NCBI RefSeq assembly: GCF_943181405.1
Contig: NZ_CALPBY010000001.1
Coordinates: forward strand, 806,001 to 870,000
From: Cellulosimicrobium sp. Marseille-Q4280
GTDB taxonomy: Bacteria; Actinomycetota; Actinomycetes; Actinomycetales; Cellulomonadaceae
Direction: 5' to 3'
DNA: 64,000 nucleotides
Both the position numbers and the translations under genes were made by a program. Below, in pieces: positions 55,752-64,000 of the stretch. Within the stretch, counting starts at the first letter, position 1. Every line of letters begins with the position of its first letter. Below the pieces are notes generated by a model. It was not told the DNA's origin. It saw only the letters and a list, made by a program, of their open reading frames with translations, and did not search any database.

Positions 55752-58700
55752 TCAGCGTCGCACGTGGCCGTACCGGTGCGTCGTGCGGCTCACGGCCTGC
55801 TCGTGGAGCACCGTGAGCAGCTCGCGCCGACCGCTCGCGACGACGGGGTGGTCGAGCACCGTCACGTCGCCGACGCGACCCGCCGCGGCGTCGTGCAGCC
55901 CCGGCGCCGTCCCGACGACGCGGACCCGCCCGTGCATGCGGCCGTCGGCCACGCGCGCGGCGAAGTCCTCGTCGGTCACCTCCACGGCCCGTGAGGCCCC
56001 GGGCGCCCCGGGCGCGGGGACGACCACGACGGGCACCCCGGCGGTGCGCGCGGCGTGCAGCACGCGCTCGACCTCGACGGCCGGCGCGTCGGACCCCGCG
56101 CGCACGGTGAGGAGCTCGACCGGCCGGTACCGGAAGACGTTCGACTCGGCCTGCAGCCCCGAGGGGTCGTGGGCGGTCGAGAACTCCCGCGCCCACCAGC
56201 GCGCGTCGTCGGTGCTCGCCCACGCGAGCCACCCTTCGGGCGAGACGTCGCGCGCGGGCGGGAGGCCGCCGTCGGGCGCGTCCTGCGGCTGCGTGAGGTC
56301 GCTCGCGACGCCGTCGTCCCACCGGCCGAGCTGCGCCACGTAGTTCGGTCCGCCCGCCTTGGCACCGGGGCCGACGGCCGACTGCTTCCAGCCGCCGAAC
56401 GACTGGCGCTGCACGATCGCGCCCGTGATGTGCCGGTTGACGTACGCGTTGCCCACCTCGACGGCGTCGAGCCAGCGCACGACCTCGTCGTCGTCGAGGC
56501 TGTGGATGCCGCCCGTGAGGCCGAACGGCACCGCGTTCTGCAGCGCGATCGCCTCGTCGAGCGTCGCGGCCGTCATGATGCCGAGGACGGGCCCGAAGTA
56601 CTCGGTGAGGTGGAAGGCCGACCCGGGCCGCACGCCCTCCTTGAGGCCCGGGGTCCAGAGCCGGCCGGTGCCGTCCTCGCCCGCGTCGAGGAAGCGCGGC
56701 TCGACGAGCCACGACTCGCCCTCCTCGAGCGTCGTCAGCGCGCGCAGGAGCTTCCCGGACGCGGCCTCGGTGAGCGGGCCCATGGTGGTCGACAGGTCGG
56801 TCGGCGGGCCGACCACGAGCGAGCGCACCGCGTCGACGAGCTGGCGCCGCACGCGCCGCCCCGTCTCGGTGGCCGGGTCGCCGGCCGATCCGACGAGGAT
56901 CGCGAGCGACGCGGCCGAGCACTTCTGCCCCGCGTGGCCGAACGCCGAGCGCACGAGGTCGGCGACGGCGAGGTCGAGGTCCGCCGACGGCGTGACGACG
57001 AGCGCGTTCTTGCCCGACGTCTCCGCGAGGACCGGGCGCTCCGGCTTCCACCGCGCGAAGAGCTGGGCGGTCTCGATGGAGCCGGTCAGCACGACGCGCG
57101 CCACGCCGTCGTGCGTGACGAGGTGGGTGCCGAGCTCGTCGTCGGGCACGCGGACGTACTGCACGACGTCGTCGGTCGTCGGTGCGCCGGGTCCGGCGCC
57201 CGGACCGTCGACGAGCCCGGCGGCGGCGAAGGGCGCGGGGTCGGCCGCGACGGCGTCGCGCAGGCCCGCGTGGATCGCGTCGACGGCGACCTCGAGGCAG
57301 CGCGGCGTCGGGGGCGCGGGCTTGGCGATCACCGCGGACCCGGCCGCGAGCGCCGCCAGGACGCCGCCGACGGGGATCGCGACGGGGAAGTTCCACGGTG
57401 GCGTCACGAGCGTGACGCCGTCGGGCGTGAACCGCGCCCCCGGGTACGCGCCGGACGCGGGGTCGAGCTCGACGGCCCGGTCCGCGTAGTAGGCGGCGAA
57501 GTCGACGGCCTCGCTGACCTCGGGGTCGGCCTCGGCGACGGTCTTCCCGGGCTCGTGCACCATGGCGGCGACGAGGTCGGTGCGCGCCGCCTCGAGCCGC
57601 CGGGCGACGGCGCGCAGGGCGGCGGCGCGCGCGGCCGGGGCGACCCGGGACCAGGCCTCGGCGGCACGGCCTGCGCGCGCGACGACGTCGTCCACCGCGT
57701 CCGTGGTCGTGAGCTCCGGCGTCCGGACGGGCACGTACCCGCCGCCCGGTCCGGTCACCCGCCGTGCCCAGGCGCGGTGCTCCGCGACGGCCGGATCGGT
57801 GTCGGGCGCGTTGCCGAACCCCGGGTTGTCGCCCGATCCGGTCTCCGATGGCGACACGAGCCGGGGTTCGGCAGGCGCACGGTGCCCGACGGCGGCCGTC
57901 GGTGCGTCAGTCTCCCGGGCACGACGCCGCGGAGTCACGTCGGCCTCGCCGTGGTGGACGCCGTGGTGGACGGACGCGCGGAACGCGTCCTCCTGGCGCT
58001 CCATCGCGCTGCGTCCGTCGCCGGCGAACATCGCGTGGAGGAAGTTCTGCTCGGCGGCGTTCTCCTCGAGGCGTCGCACGAGGTAGGAGATCGCGACGTC
58101 GAAGTCCTCGTCGCGCACGACCGGGGTGTACAGCACGACCCGGCCACCCCTCCCCGCGTGCGGTCCGACGTCCACGCGGTCGCCGGCGACCTCGTCGCGC
58201 ACCGCCCGTGCCTCGCCCGGCGCCATGCCCTGGAGCATCTCGACGTCGAGCGCGTGGCTCACACCGCGCGCCCTCCCGAGCAGGACCGCGAGCGCGACGT
58301 GGAACAGGTTGTGGCTCGCGACGCCGATGCGCACGGCGTCGGTCCGGGGCGCTCGCAGCGCGTGGTCGAGCAGGCGCACGTAGTTCGCGTCGACGTCGGG
58401 CTTGGTCGGGTACGGAGCCAGGGGCCACCCGTGGAGCTCGGCTTCCACCGCCTCCATCGCGAGGTTCGCGCCCTTGACGAGCCGCACCTTGACCGGCGCC
58501 CCGCCTGCGGCGACACGCTCGGTCGCGAACGCGGTCAGCCCGTCGAGCGCGCCGAGGGCGTCGGGCAGGTATGCCTGCAGGACGATCCCGGCCTCGAGGT
58601 CGCGGAGCTCGTCACGGCCGAGGACCGCCCGGAAGACCTCGGTGGTCAGCGCGAGGTCGCGGTACTCCTCCATGTCGAGGTTGAGGAACACGCCGTGGTC

Positions 58701-59408
58701 GCGCGCCGCGCGGTACAGGGGCAGCAGCCGCTCGACGACGCGGTCGCGCGACCCCTCGAGGTCCCACGTCACGAGCTGCGAGGCGACCGACGACACCTTG
58801 ACCGACACGTAGTCCACGTCGGGGCGCTCGACCAGGGCGATCGTCCGCTCGAGGCGCGCACGCGCCTCGTCCTCGCCCAGCACCGCCTCGCCCAGGAGGT
58901 TGACGTTGAGCGCGTACCCCTCGGCCCGCGTCCGGGCGAGGTGCGCGCCGAGCCCCTTCCCGGCGTCGGCCACGAGGTGTCCGACGAGCTGGCGCAGGCG
59001 GACCCGCGCGGCCGGCACCACGACCGACGGCAGCACGGGCGCGACCCCTGCCCCGACACGCAGGAGCGTGCGGTCGACGGGACCCAGGAACGAGCCCGCG
59101 CTGCCCGCGAGCTCGCCGAGCCGCGCGAGGGCACGGGCCGCGACGCGCGCGTCGTGGGGGCGCGCGACGTCGTCGACGAACCGGACCGCGAGCTCGAGCC
59201 CGGCCGGGTCCGAGACGAGCGCACCCAGACGCTCGGCCGTACGACGCTCGCGGGACTGCGTCCGCGCGTCGCCCGGGCTCTCGGTCGCGCCGAGCCAGCG
59301 GCGGGCCAGCGCGACGGCGTCGTCGACGAGGTCCTCGGGCGAGATGATCGTGGTGCCGGCAGCGTCTCCGGGGGTGGGGAGTGGCCGCGCGGTGGCGTCG
59401 TCGCTCAT
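55752..59408 (-). CDS. putA: Bifunctional proline dehydrogenase / P5C dehydrogenase
   Basis: A 1218-residue PutA without an N-terminal DNA-binding domain. The ProDH barrel (~residues 110-480) has FLNLDMEEYRDLALT, VRLVKGANLAMEAVE and EMLQGMAPGE. The aldehyde dehydrogenase part (~580-1060) has VTPPWNFPVAIPVGG, ETSGKNALVV, GHAGQKCSAAS (catalytic Cys) and EYFGPVLGI. It oxidises proline to glutamate with FAD and NAD. The ATG at 59408 has a CACGCT box 6 nt upstream, so the mRNA may be leaderless; longer readings start in the divergent gene. A Gly/Thr/Pro-rich linker joins the domains. Confidence 0.95.
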   Translation of the reverse strand: MSDDATARPLPTPGDAAGTTIISPEDLVDDAVALARRWLGATESPGDARTQSRERRTAERLGALVSDPAGLELAVRFVDDVARPHDARVAARALARLGELAGSAGSFLGPVDRTLLRVGAGVAPVLPSVVVPAARVRLRQLVGHLVADAGKGLGAHLARTRAEGYALNVNLLGEAVLGEDEARARLERTIALVERPDVDYVSVKVSSVASQLVTWDLEGSRDRVVERLLPLYRAARDHGVFLNLDMEEYRDLALTTEVFRAVLGRDELRDLEAGIVLQAYLPDALGALDGLTAFATERVAAGGAPVKVRLVKGANLAMEAVEAELHGWPLAPYPTKPDVDANYVRLLDHALRAPRTDAVRIGVASHNLFHVALAVLLGRARGVSHALDVEMLQGMAPGEARAVRDEVAGDRVDVGPHAGRGGRVVLYTPVVRDEDFDVAISYLVRRLEENAAEQNFLHAMFAGDGRSAMERQEDAFRASVHHGVHHGEADVTPRRRARETDAPTAAVGHRAPAEPRLVSPSETGSGDNPGFGNAPDTDPAVAEHRAWARRVTGPGGGYVPVRTPELTTTDAVDDVVARAGRAAEAWSRVAPAARAAALRAVARRLEAARTDLVAAMVHEPGKTVAEADPEVSEAVDFAAYYADRAVELDPASGAYPGARFTPDGVTLVTPPWNFPVAIPVGGVLAALAAGSAVIAKPAPPTPRCLEVAVDAIHAGLRDAVAADPAPFAAAGLVDGPGAGPGAPTTDDVVQYVRVPDDELGTHLVTHDGVARVVLTGSIETAQLFARWKPERPVLAETSGKNALVVTPSADLDLAVADLVRSAFGHAGQKCSAASLAILVGSAGDPATETGRRVRRQLVDAVRSLVVGPPTDLSTTMGPLTEAASGKLLRALTTLEEGESWLVEPRFLDAGEDGTGRLWTPGLKEGVRPGSAFHLTEYFGPVLGIMTAATLDEAIALQNAVPFGLTGGIHSLDDDEVVRWLDAVEVGNAYVNRHITGAIVQRQSFGGWKQSAVGPGAKAGGPNYVAQLGRWDDGVASDLTQPQDAPDGGLPPARDVSPEGWLAWASTDDARWWAREFSTAHDPSGLQAESNVFRYRPVELLTVRAGSDAPAVEVERVLHAARTAGVPVVVVPAPGAPGASRAVEVTDEDFAARVADGRMHGRVRVVGTAPGLHDAAAGRVGDVTVLDHPVVASGRRELLTVLHEQAVSRTTHRYGHVRR

Positions 59409-59414
59409 CCCCCC

Positions 59415-59420
59415 AGCGTG
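59415..59420 (-). promoter_or_regulatory. -10 box of putA
   Basis: CACGCT on the minus strand, 6 nt before ATG 59408. Confidence 0.45.
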
Positions 59421-59444
59421 CCTCGCCGCGCGCGACCTGTCTTG

Positions 59445-59450
59445 TACGAT
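59445..59450 (+). promoter_or_regulatory. -10 box of the PAS-AraC regulator
   Basis: TACGAT, 10 nt before the ATG at 59461. Divergent from the putA box, with 24 nt between them, so one regulator could act on both. Confidence 0.5.
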
Positions 59451-59460
59451 CCGGGACGAC

Positions 59461-60267
59461 ATGGCACGCCTCCGCGACAACGACGACCCGCTCCGGCACC
59501 CCGCCGGCACGGCGACCGCGGACGCGCTCCTCGCGGCGCTCAGCCCGGCGATGGTCGCGCTCATGGACGAGCTGCCCGACACGATGTTCTGCGCGAAGGA
59601 CGTCACCGGGCGCTACGTCGCGGTCAACCCCGTGTTCGTCGCGCGGACGACCGAGCGCTCGCGCCGCGCCGTCGTCGGGCGGCGCGCCGGAGACCTGTTC
59701 GTGCCGCAGCTCGCGGAGCGCTACGAGCAGCAGGACGCCGAGGTGCTGCGCACGGGCCGCCCGCTGCGCGGCGAGCTCGAGCGCATCCGCCGGCTCGGCG
59801 GCACGTCCGGCTGGTTCCTCACCGCGAAGCTGCCCGTGCACGACGGCGCGGGCCGGCTCGTCGGGCTCGTGTCCGTCTCGCACGACCTGCGGGCGGGCGC
59901 GGCCGACGACGCCACGATGGCCTCGCTGTCCGCGCTCGTCGCAGCGGTCGAGGCGGACCTCGGCGCGCGCTGGACGACGGACCTGCTCGCCGCCGCGGCG
60001 GGCTGCACGCCGTCGACGATCGAGCGTCGCGTGCGGCGGGTCTACGGCGTGACGCCGCGCCAGCTCGTCCTGCGCACGCGCGTCGACCGGGCCACCCGGC
60101 TCCTCGCCGCGCGCGAGGGGACGATCGCCGAGGTCGCGGCGGCGTCGGGGTTCTACGACCAGCCGTCGTTCACGCGCACGTTCGCGCGGCTCACCGGCGA
60201 GACGCCCGCGCAGTACCGCCGCCGGGTGGCGAGGCACGGCGTCGGGCGCGAAGACTGGTGCCCATGA
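59461..60267 (+). CDS. PAS-domain AraC-family regulator
   Basis: A 268-residue protein. A PAS domain (~30-150: LPDTMFCAKDVTGRYVAVN, GLVSVSHDL) is joined to an AraC-type double HTH (~165-260: DLLAAAAGCTPSTIERRVRR, EVAAASGFYDQPSFTRTFAR, GETPAQYRRR). Divergent from putA with nearly overlapping promoters, so it probably controls proline catabolism; this is inference from position. The stop overlaps the aldo/keto reductase start (ATGA). Confidence 0.85.
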   Translation: MARLRDNDDPLRHPAGTATADALLAALSPAMVALMDELPDTMFCAKDVTGRYVAVNPVFVARTTERSRRAVVGRRAGDLFVPQLAERYEQQDAEVLRTGRPLRGELERIRRLGGTSGWFLTAKLPVHDGAGRLVGLVSVSHDLRAGAADDATMASLSALVAAVEADLGARWTTDLLAAAAGCTPSTIERRVRRVYGVTPRQLVLRTRVDRATRLLAAREGTIAEVAAASGFYDQPSFTRTFARLTGETPAQYRRRVARHGVGREDWCP

Positions 60268-61070
60268 CGACAGGACCCAGCACCTCACGACCCGACCTCT
60301 CCGGCATCCCCACCGCGACGCTCCCCGGCGGGGACATCCCGCTGCTCGGCCTCGGCACCTGGCAGTCCGAGGGCGACGACGCCTACCGCTCGGTGCGCCA
60401 CGCGCTCGACGTGGGCTACCGGCACGTCGACACCGCGACGGGCTACGGCAACGAGTCCCAGGTCGGGCGGGCGCTCGCGGAGTCGTCGGTGGACCGCGCC
60501 GACGTCTTCGTCACGACGAAGCTCCCGCCGGACGCGGCCGGGAAGGAGCGCGAGACGATCGAGGCGTCGCTGCGCGACCTCGGCACCGAGTACGTCGACC
60601 TGTGGCTCATCCACTGGCCGCCGTCCGGCGAGGCGTCGCCGTGGGTGTGGGAGCGGTTCGTCGAGCTGCGGAACGAGGGCAAGGTGCGCTCGATCGGGGT
60701 GAGCAACTACTCCGTCGAGCAGGTCGACATCCTCTCCGCGCAGGTGGGCGAGACGCCTGCCGTGGACCAGATCCCGTGGAGCCCCGCGGACTACGACCGG
60801 AAGGTGGCGTCGGAGCTCGCGACGCGCGGCGTGGTGCTCGAGGGGTACAGCCCGTTCAAGCGGACCGACCTCGACGCGCCGGTCCTCGCCGAGGTCGCCG
60901 AGGCGCACGGCGTCACGCCGACGCAGGTCGTGCTGCGCTGGCACCTCGACCACGGCTTCGTCGTCATCCCCAAGTCCGTCACGCCCGAACGCATCGAGGC
61001 GAACTTCCAGGTCACGGGCTTCTCTCTCACGCCCGAGGAGCTCGCGGCGGTCGACGCGCTCGGCGGCTGA
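60264..61070 (+). CDS. Aldo/keto reductase
   Basis: A 268-residue AKR barrel. Catalytic set visible: DTATGYGNES (Asp, Tyr), VTTKL (Lys), LIHWP (His). NADPH-binding loop IPKSVTPERIEANFQV. Resembles 2,5-diketo-gluconate reductase-type AKR5 enzymes; substrate not known. Translation is coupled to the PAS-AraC gene. A 17-bp hairpin lies 93 nt downstream of the stop. Confidence 0.9.
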   Translation: MTTGPSTSRPDLSGIPTATLPGGDIPLLGLGTWQSEGDDAYRSVRHALDVGYRHVDTATGYGNESQVGRALAESSVDRADVFVTTKLPPDAAGKERETIEASLRDLGTEYVDLWLIHWPPSGEASPWVWERFVELRNEGKVRSIGVSNYSVEQVDILSAQVGETPAVDQIPWSPADYDRKVASELATRGVVLEGYSPFKRTDLDAPVLAEVAEAHGVTPTQVVLRWHLDHGFVVIPKSVTPERIEANFQVTGFSLTPEELAAVDALGG

Positions 61071-61163
61071 TCGTGCCTCGCGCGGCCGGCACCGCCTCGC
61101 GGCTGCCGCCACGACACGGCCCGTCGGTCGCGGCGGGCTGCGTGTCCCACCGCCCGCGGTAGC

Positions 61164-61205
61164 GTGATCCCGGGCTCGGCACACCCCCGCCGAGCCCGGG
61201 ATCAC
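61164..61205 (+). terminator. Hairpin between the aldo/keto reductase and glutamate dehydrogenase genes
   Basis: Perfect 17-bp stem (61164-61180 with 61189-61205), 8-nt loop ACACCCCC. It ends 17 nt before the GTG of gdhA, with GGAGG between. It may terminate the upstream operon or, if transcription starts at the TAGCGT at 61160, form the 5' leader of gdhA. Confidence 0.75.
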
Positions 61206-61222
61206 CTCGAACCGGAGGACCA

Positions 61223-62602
61223 GTGACGACGACGTCAGCACCCCAGACGACCCTGCCCACCACGACGGCACCGCCCACCCCCGAGAGCTCGCCGCCCGGC
61301 CACGCGCGCGCCGCAGCGCCCGACGCCGGACCGGCGCGGCGCGCTCACCAGGAGCCTGACGTCGGGTCCGCCCTCGCGACCGCGCACGCGCAGCTCGCCG
61401 GCGCCGTCGGGTTCCTCGGCTACGACGACGGCCTGCACGAGATGCTCGCGACGCCGCGCCGCGAGGTGAACGTCGCCGTCCCGCTGCGCCGCGACGACGG
61501 CCGCACGGTCCTGTTCCACGGCTACCGCGTCCAGCACAACGTGTCGCGCGGGCCCGGCAAGGGCGGGCTGCGCTACTCCCCCGGCGTCGACCTCGACGAG
61601 GTGCGCGCGCTGGCGATGTGGATGACGTGGAAGTGCGCGATCGTCGACCTGCCGTACGGCGGCGCGAAGGGCGGCGTGACGATCGACCCCCGCGAGCACT
61701 CCGACGCCGAGCTCGAGCGCGTCACGCGCCGCTACACGTCGGAGATCATGCCCGTGATCGGGCCCGAGCGGGACATCATGGCGCCCGACATGGGGACGAG
61801 CGAACGGACCATGGCGTGGGTCATGGACACGTACTCGGTGAACCAGGGGTACACGATCCCCGGCGTGGTCACGGGCAAGCCGATCACGGTCGGCGGGTCG
61901 CTCGGGCGCACGACGGCGACCTCGGCCGGCGTCGTGCACGTCACGAGCGCCGCGCTGGCCGAGGAGGACGCCGACCTCTCGGAGATCAGCGTCGCGATCC
62001 AGGGCTTCGGCAAGGTCGGGTCGCACGCCGCGGCGATCTTCGCGGCCCGCGGGGCGCGCGTCGTCGCCGTGTCCGACCAGTACGGCGGCGTGCACGACCC
62101 GGACGGCCTCGACGTGCGCGGCCTGCTCGAGCACGTGGCCGCGACGGGCAGCGTCGTGGGGTTCGAGCGTGGCGAGGCCGTCGACAACGACGCGCTCCTG
62201 GCGCTCGACGTGGACGTCCTCGTGCCGGCTGCCGTCGGCGGCGTGCTGGACGAGGACGCCGCCGGACGCGTCCGAGCGCGGTGGGTCGTGGAGGGTGCCA
62301 ACGGCCCGACGACCGCCGAGGGCGACCGCGTCCTGGCGAAGAACGGCGTGACCGTGGTGCCGGACGTGCTCGCGAACGCGGGCGGCGTCGTCGTCTCCTA
62401 CTTCGAGTGGGTGCAGGCCAACCAGGCGTACTGGTGGACCGCGCAGGAGATCGGGGAGAAGCTGGAGCACCGCATGCAGCACGCGTACGACGAGGTGTCG
62501 TCGTTCGCGCGGCGCGAGGAGCTGAGCCTGCGCGACGCTGCGCTCGTCATCGGCGTGCAGCGCGTGGCGGAGGCGCACCAGATCCGGGGTCTCTACCCGT
62601 AG
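61223..62602 (+). CDS. gdhA: NAD-type glutamate dehydrogenase
   Basis: A 459-residue enzyme. An extra Thr/Pro-rich N-terminus (~40 residues) precedes the core. Substrate/catalytic motifs are GPGKGGLRYSPGVDLDEV and KCAIVDLPYGGAKGGV; the dinucleotide loop is VAIQGFGKVGSHAA, with EGANGPTT after it. It resembles the RocG/GudB hexameric type that releases 2-oxoglutarate and ammonia from glutamate. GTG start with GGAGG. It continues the pathway from PutA, which yields glutamate. Confidence 0.94.
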   Translation: MTTTSAPQTTLPTTTAPPTPESSPPGHARAAAPDAGPARRAHQEPDVGSALATAHAQLAGAVGFLGYDDGLHEMLATPRREVNVAVPLRRDDGRTVLFHGYRVQHNVSRGPGKGGLRYSPGVDLDEVRALAMWMTWKCAIVDLPYGGAKGGVTIDPREHSDAELERVTRRYTSEIMPVIGPERDIMAPDMGTSERTMAWVMDTYSVNQGYTIPGVVTGKPITVGGSLGRTTATSAGVVHVTSAALAEEDADLSEISVAIQGFGKVGSHAAAIFAARGARVVAVSDQYGGVHDPDGLDVRGLLEHVAATGSVVGFERGEAVDNDALLALDVDVLVPAAVGGVLDEDAAGRVRARWVVEGANGPTTAEGDRVLAKNGVTVVPDVLANAGGVVVSYFEWVQANQAYWWTAQEIGEKLEHRMQHAYDEVSSFARREELSLRDAALVIGVQRVAEAHQIRGLYP

Positions 62603-62606
62603 CCCT

Positions 62607-62688
62607 CGAGCACGGGGTTCCCCACCGCCGAGCACGGGGTTCTCGACCGGATCTCGGCCGATCCGGTGGCCGACCCCGTGCTCGGCGG
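62607..62688. terminator. Compound convergent terminator with repeated arms
   Basis: Main hairpin: 16-bp perfect arms 62625-62640 and 62673-62688. Inside it sits a second 7-bp hairpin (62647-62653 with 62660-62666). The left-arm sequence CGAGCACGGGGTTC also occurs once more at 62607-62620. It separates convergent gdhA and the TspO-like gene. Confidence 0.8.
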
Positions 62689-62718
62689 ACGGTCCTGTCG
62701 ACGCCGTGGGGCCTCGGC

Positions 62719-63549
62719 TCAGCCGCGGCGGCGCACCAGGACGGCTCCGATCGCCGCGACGAGCGCGACCGCCGACGCGGCGACGGCCGCCCACGCGACG
62801 GTCGTGTCCTCGAGCGGACCCGTGAACCGCCCGACGGCGACCCACGCGAGACCCCAGGACATGGCGAGGCCGATCCCGAGGGCGAGCGCGCGGCGTCGGG
62901 CGGTGAAAGCCGCCCAGGCCACGGCGAGCACCGCGGCGAGCGCGACCAGGACCACGGACCATCCCGTGGCGCCGAGGCCGAGCTCCCCGACCCCGGCGTC
63001 GGAGAGCGTCGCGGCGACGTTCGCGAGCGTCGCGACGCTCACCCAGCCGGTGTAGAGGCCGACCGTGCCGTCGAGCACGACGGCCTGGACCCGGCTGTCG
63101 GGCGTGCTGCGGACGAGGCGCACGACGATCACGGCGAGGACGGCCAAGAGCGCCGCGATCACCGCGACGCTCGCCGCGAGCCAGCCGGCCTGGACCACGC
63201 CGATCCATGCCGCGTTGAGCACCATCGAGGCGAGCACCCACCACGCGGTCGCGCGCAGGCGCGGCGTCGCAGCGTGGCGCGGGAGCACCTGGTACACCGC
63301 GAACACGAAGAGCCCGAGATAGATCACGGACCAGATGCGGAACGCCGGGTTGTCGGGCGCGACCGGCGTCGCGTCGGCCGACAGCGCTCCCCCGGCGGTC
63401 TGCTCGACGGCGGTGCCGCCGAACGCGCCCGCACCGTACGCGGCGGCGCCGGCGGCGACGAGGGAGCCGACGAGCACGACGACCTGGCGGACCCGGTCGG
63501 TGGTCGTCGGAGGGACGGTCAGGGACGAGGAGGCGGCGGCTGTCGTCAT
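62719..63549 (-). CDS. TspO/MBR-related membrane protein
   Basis: A 276-residue protein with about seven hydrophobic helices. It starts with a Thr/Ser-rich cytoplasmic segment. FRIWSVIYLGLFVFAVYQVL, SMVLNAAWIGV and VGLYTGWVSVATLANVAATL resemble the tryptophan-rich TspO/MBR family, in a longer variant common in actinobacteria. A function in tetrapyrrole or stress signalling would be guesswork. CAGGCT lies 6 nt before the ATG (leaderless pattern), and a perfect 14-bp palindrome sits 19 nt upstream. Confidence 0.75.
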   Translation of the reverse strand: MTTAAASSSLTVPPTTTDRVRQVVVLVGSLVAAGAAAYGAGAFGGTAVEQTAGGALSADATPVAPDNPAFRIWSVIYLGLFVFAVYQVLPRHAATPRLRATAWWVLASMVLNAAWIGVVQAGWLAASVAVIAALLAVLAVIVVRLVRSTPDSRVQAVVLDGTVGLYTGWVSVATLANVAATLSDAGVGELGLGATGWSVVLVALAAVLAVAWAAFTARRRALALGIGLAMSWGLAWVAVGRFTGPLEDTTVAWAAVAASAVALVAAIGAVLVRRRG

Positions 63550-63555
63550 GCCTCC

Positions 63556-63581
63556 AGCCTGACATCACTCAGCATGCTGAG
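63556..63581. promoter_or_regulatory. Promoter and operator-like palindrome of the TspO-like gene
   Basis: The minus-strand -10 box CAGGCT (63561-63556) is followed by the ATG at 63549. A perfect palindrome CTCAGCATGCTGAG covers 63568-63581, just upstream of the -10 box. It is a candidate operator for the divergent pair. Confidence 0.5.
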
Positions 63582-63688
63582 CATCTCGGGGGGAGGCCCG
63601 GTGGACGGCATTCGTCCCGTGACTCCGGGGACCGCTGGTATCCGCGCCAAATCGCCGCACAGGCGCGGCGCACGTGAAAGGCACGCCC

Positions 63689-64000
63689 GTGACCACGACC
63701 CTGCGCGCAGCGCTCTCGGTCCTCCTCCTCGTCGGTTTCTACGTCCTCGCGCTCGGCGCCGTCGTCGGCCTCGGTGCCGCCACCGTCTGGGCCTTCTCCG
63801 AGCACGCCGGGGCCGGTGCGGCCAAGATCGGCTTCCTCACCGTCGTCGTCGCGATCGGCATCCTCGCGGCCCTCTGGCGGGTCGCCCGCGCCGAGAAGCA
63901 CCCGCCGTCGGGCGTCCTCCTCGACGAGCGCGACGCCCCCGAGCTCTGGGCGACCGTGCGCGAGCTCGCGCAGGTCGCCGACACGCGCCCGCCGGACGAG
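63689..64000 (+). CDS. M48-family peptidase-like membrane protein (3' partial)
   Basis: The frame is open from GTG 63689 to the window end (104 codons). It has two hydrophobic helices (VLLLVGFYVLALGAVVGLGA and FLTVVVAIGILAALW), then a cytoplasmic segment HPPSGVLLDERDAPELWATV. This arrangement matches the start of HtpX/M48-type membrane peptidases, which carry an HExxH motif further on, outside the window. AAAGG lies upstream. The protease call rests only on the N-terminal layout. Confidence 0.6.
   Translation, partial: MTTTLRAALSVLLLVGFYVLALGAVVGLGAATVWAFSEHAGAGAAKIGFLTVVVAIGILAALWRVARAEKHPPSGVLLDERDAPELWATVRELAQVADTRPPDE

Overview
The window is chromosomal DNA from a high-GC Gram-positive actinobacterium. 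Evidence: very GC-rich third codon positions, many GTG starts, a WhiB regulator, a PdtaS-type kinase, LytR-CpsA-Psr (LCP) proteins, and many promoters whose -10 box sits 6-8 nt before the start codon (leaderless pattern). The cellobiose operon suggests a cellulose-associated member of the Micrococcales (Cellulomonas/Cellulosimicrobium-like); the genus is inference. No rRNA, tRNA, CRISPR array or insertion sequence was seen. Both ends cut a gene: a nitroreductase-like gene at the left and an M48-type peptidase at the right.

Region 1 (1-29.2 kb) is a cell-surface polysaccharide locus. It holds a nitroreductase-like protein, an AglD/LPG-synthase-type membrane protein, a polysaccharide pyruvyl transferase, about six glycosyltransferases (two of them two-domain fusions, two a tandem duplication), a GDP-mannose 4,6-dehydratase with an adjacent paralogue, an FkbM methyltransferase, a Wzm/Wzt ABC exporter, two large multi-spanning GT-C-like proteins in a stretch of lower GC, a secreted PGRP amidase with DUF4214 repeats, RmlB and two LCP ligases. 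Together they suggest a pyruvylated, deoxyhexose-containing glycopolymer that is made inside, exported by the ABC transporter and attached to peptidoglycan by LCP proteins.

Region 2 (29.3-41.7 kb) holds a lipoprotein, purK-purE, a GtrA-like protein, an OmpR-type two-component system, a NarL-type two-component system whose kinase is frameshifted near its 3' end, and a MacB/FtsX-type ABC transporter. Between the NarL system and the ABC transporter lies an AbiEi/DUF559-like gene, flanked on both sides by the same 107-bp arrangement of two 46-nt palindromes with a 15-nt spacer. This is the least ordinary structure in the window.

Region 3 (41.7-49.2 kb) holds an orphan FtsK/EccC-like protein with three ATPase domains, a small membrane protein, whiB with a 19-bp terminator, a PdtaS-like histidine kinase and a DUF2505 protein.

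Region 4 (49.2-55.7 kb) is a cellobiose operon, cebE-cebF-cebG-bglC-cebR, with three CebR-like operators upstream of cebE and strong hairpins between some cistrons.

Region 5 (55.7-64 kb) is amino-acid catabolism: PutA divergent from a PAS-AraC regulator, an aldo/keto reductase, glutamate dehydrogenase, then a TspO/MBR-like membrane protein and the start of an M48-family peptidase. PutA makes glutamate from proline and glutamate dehydrogenase takes it on to 2-oxoglutarate.
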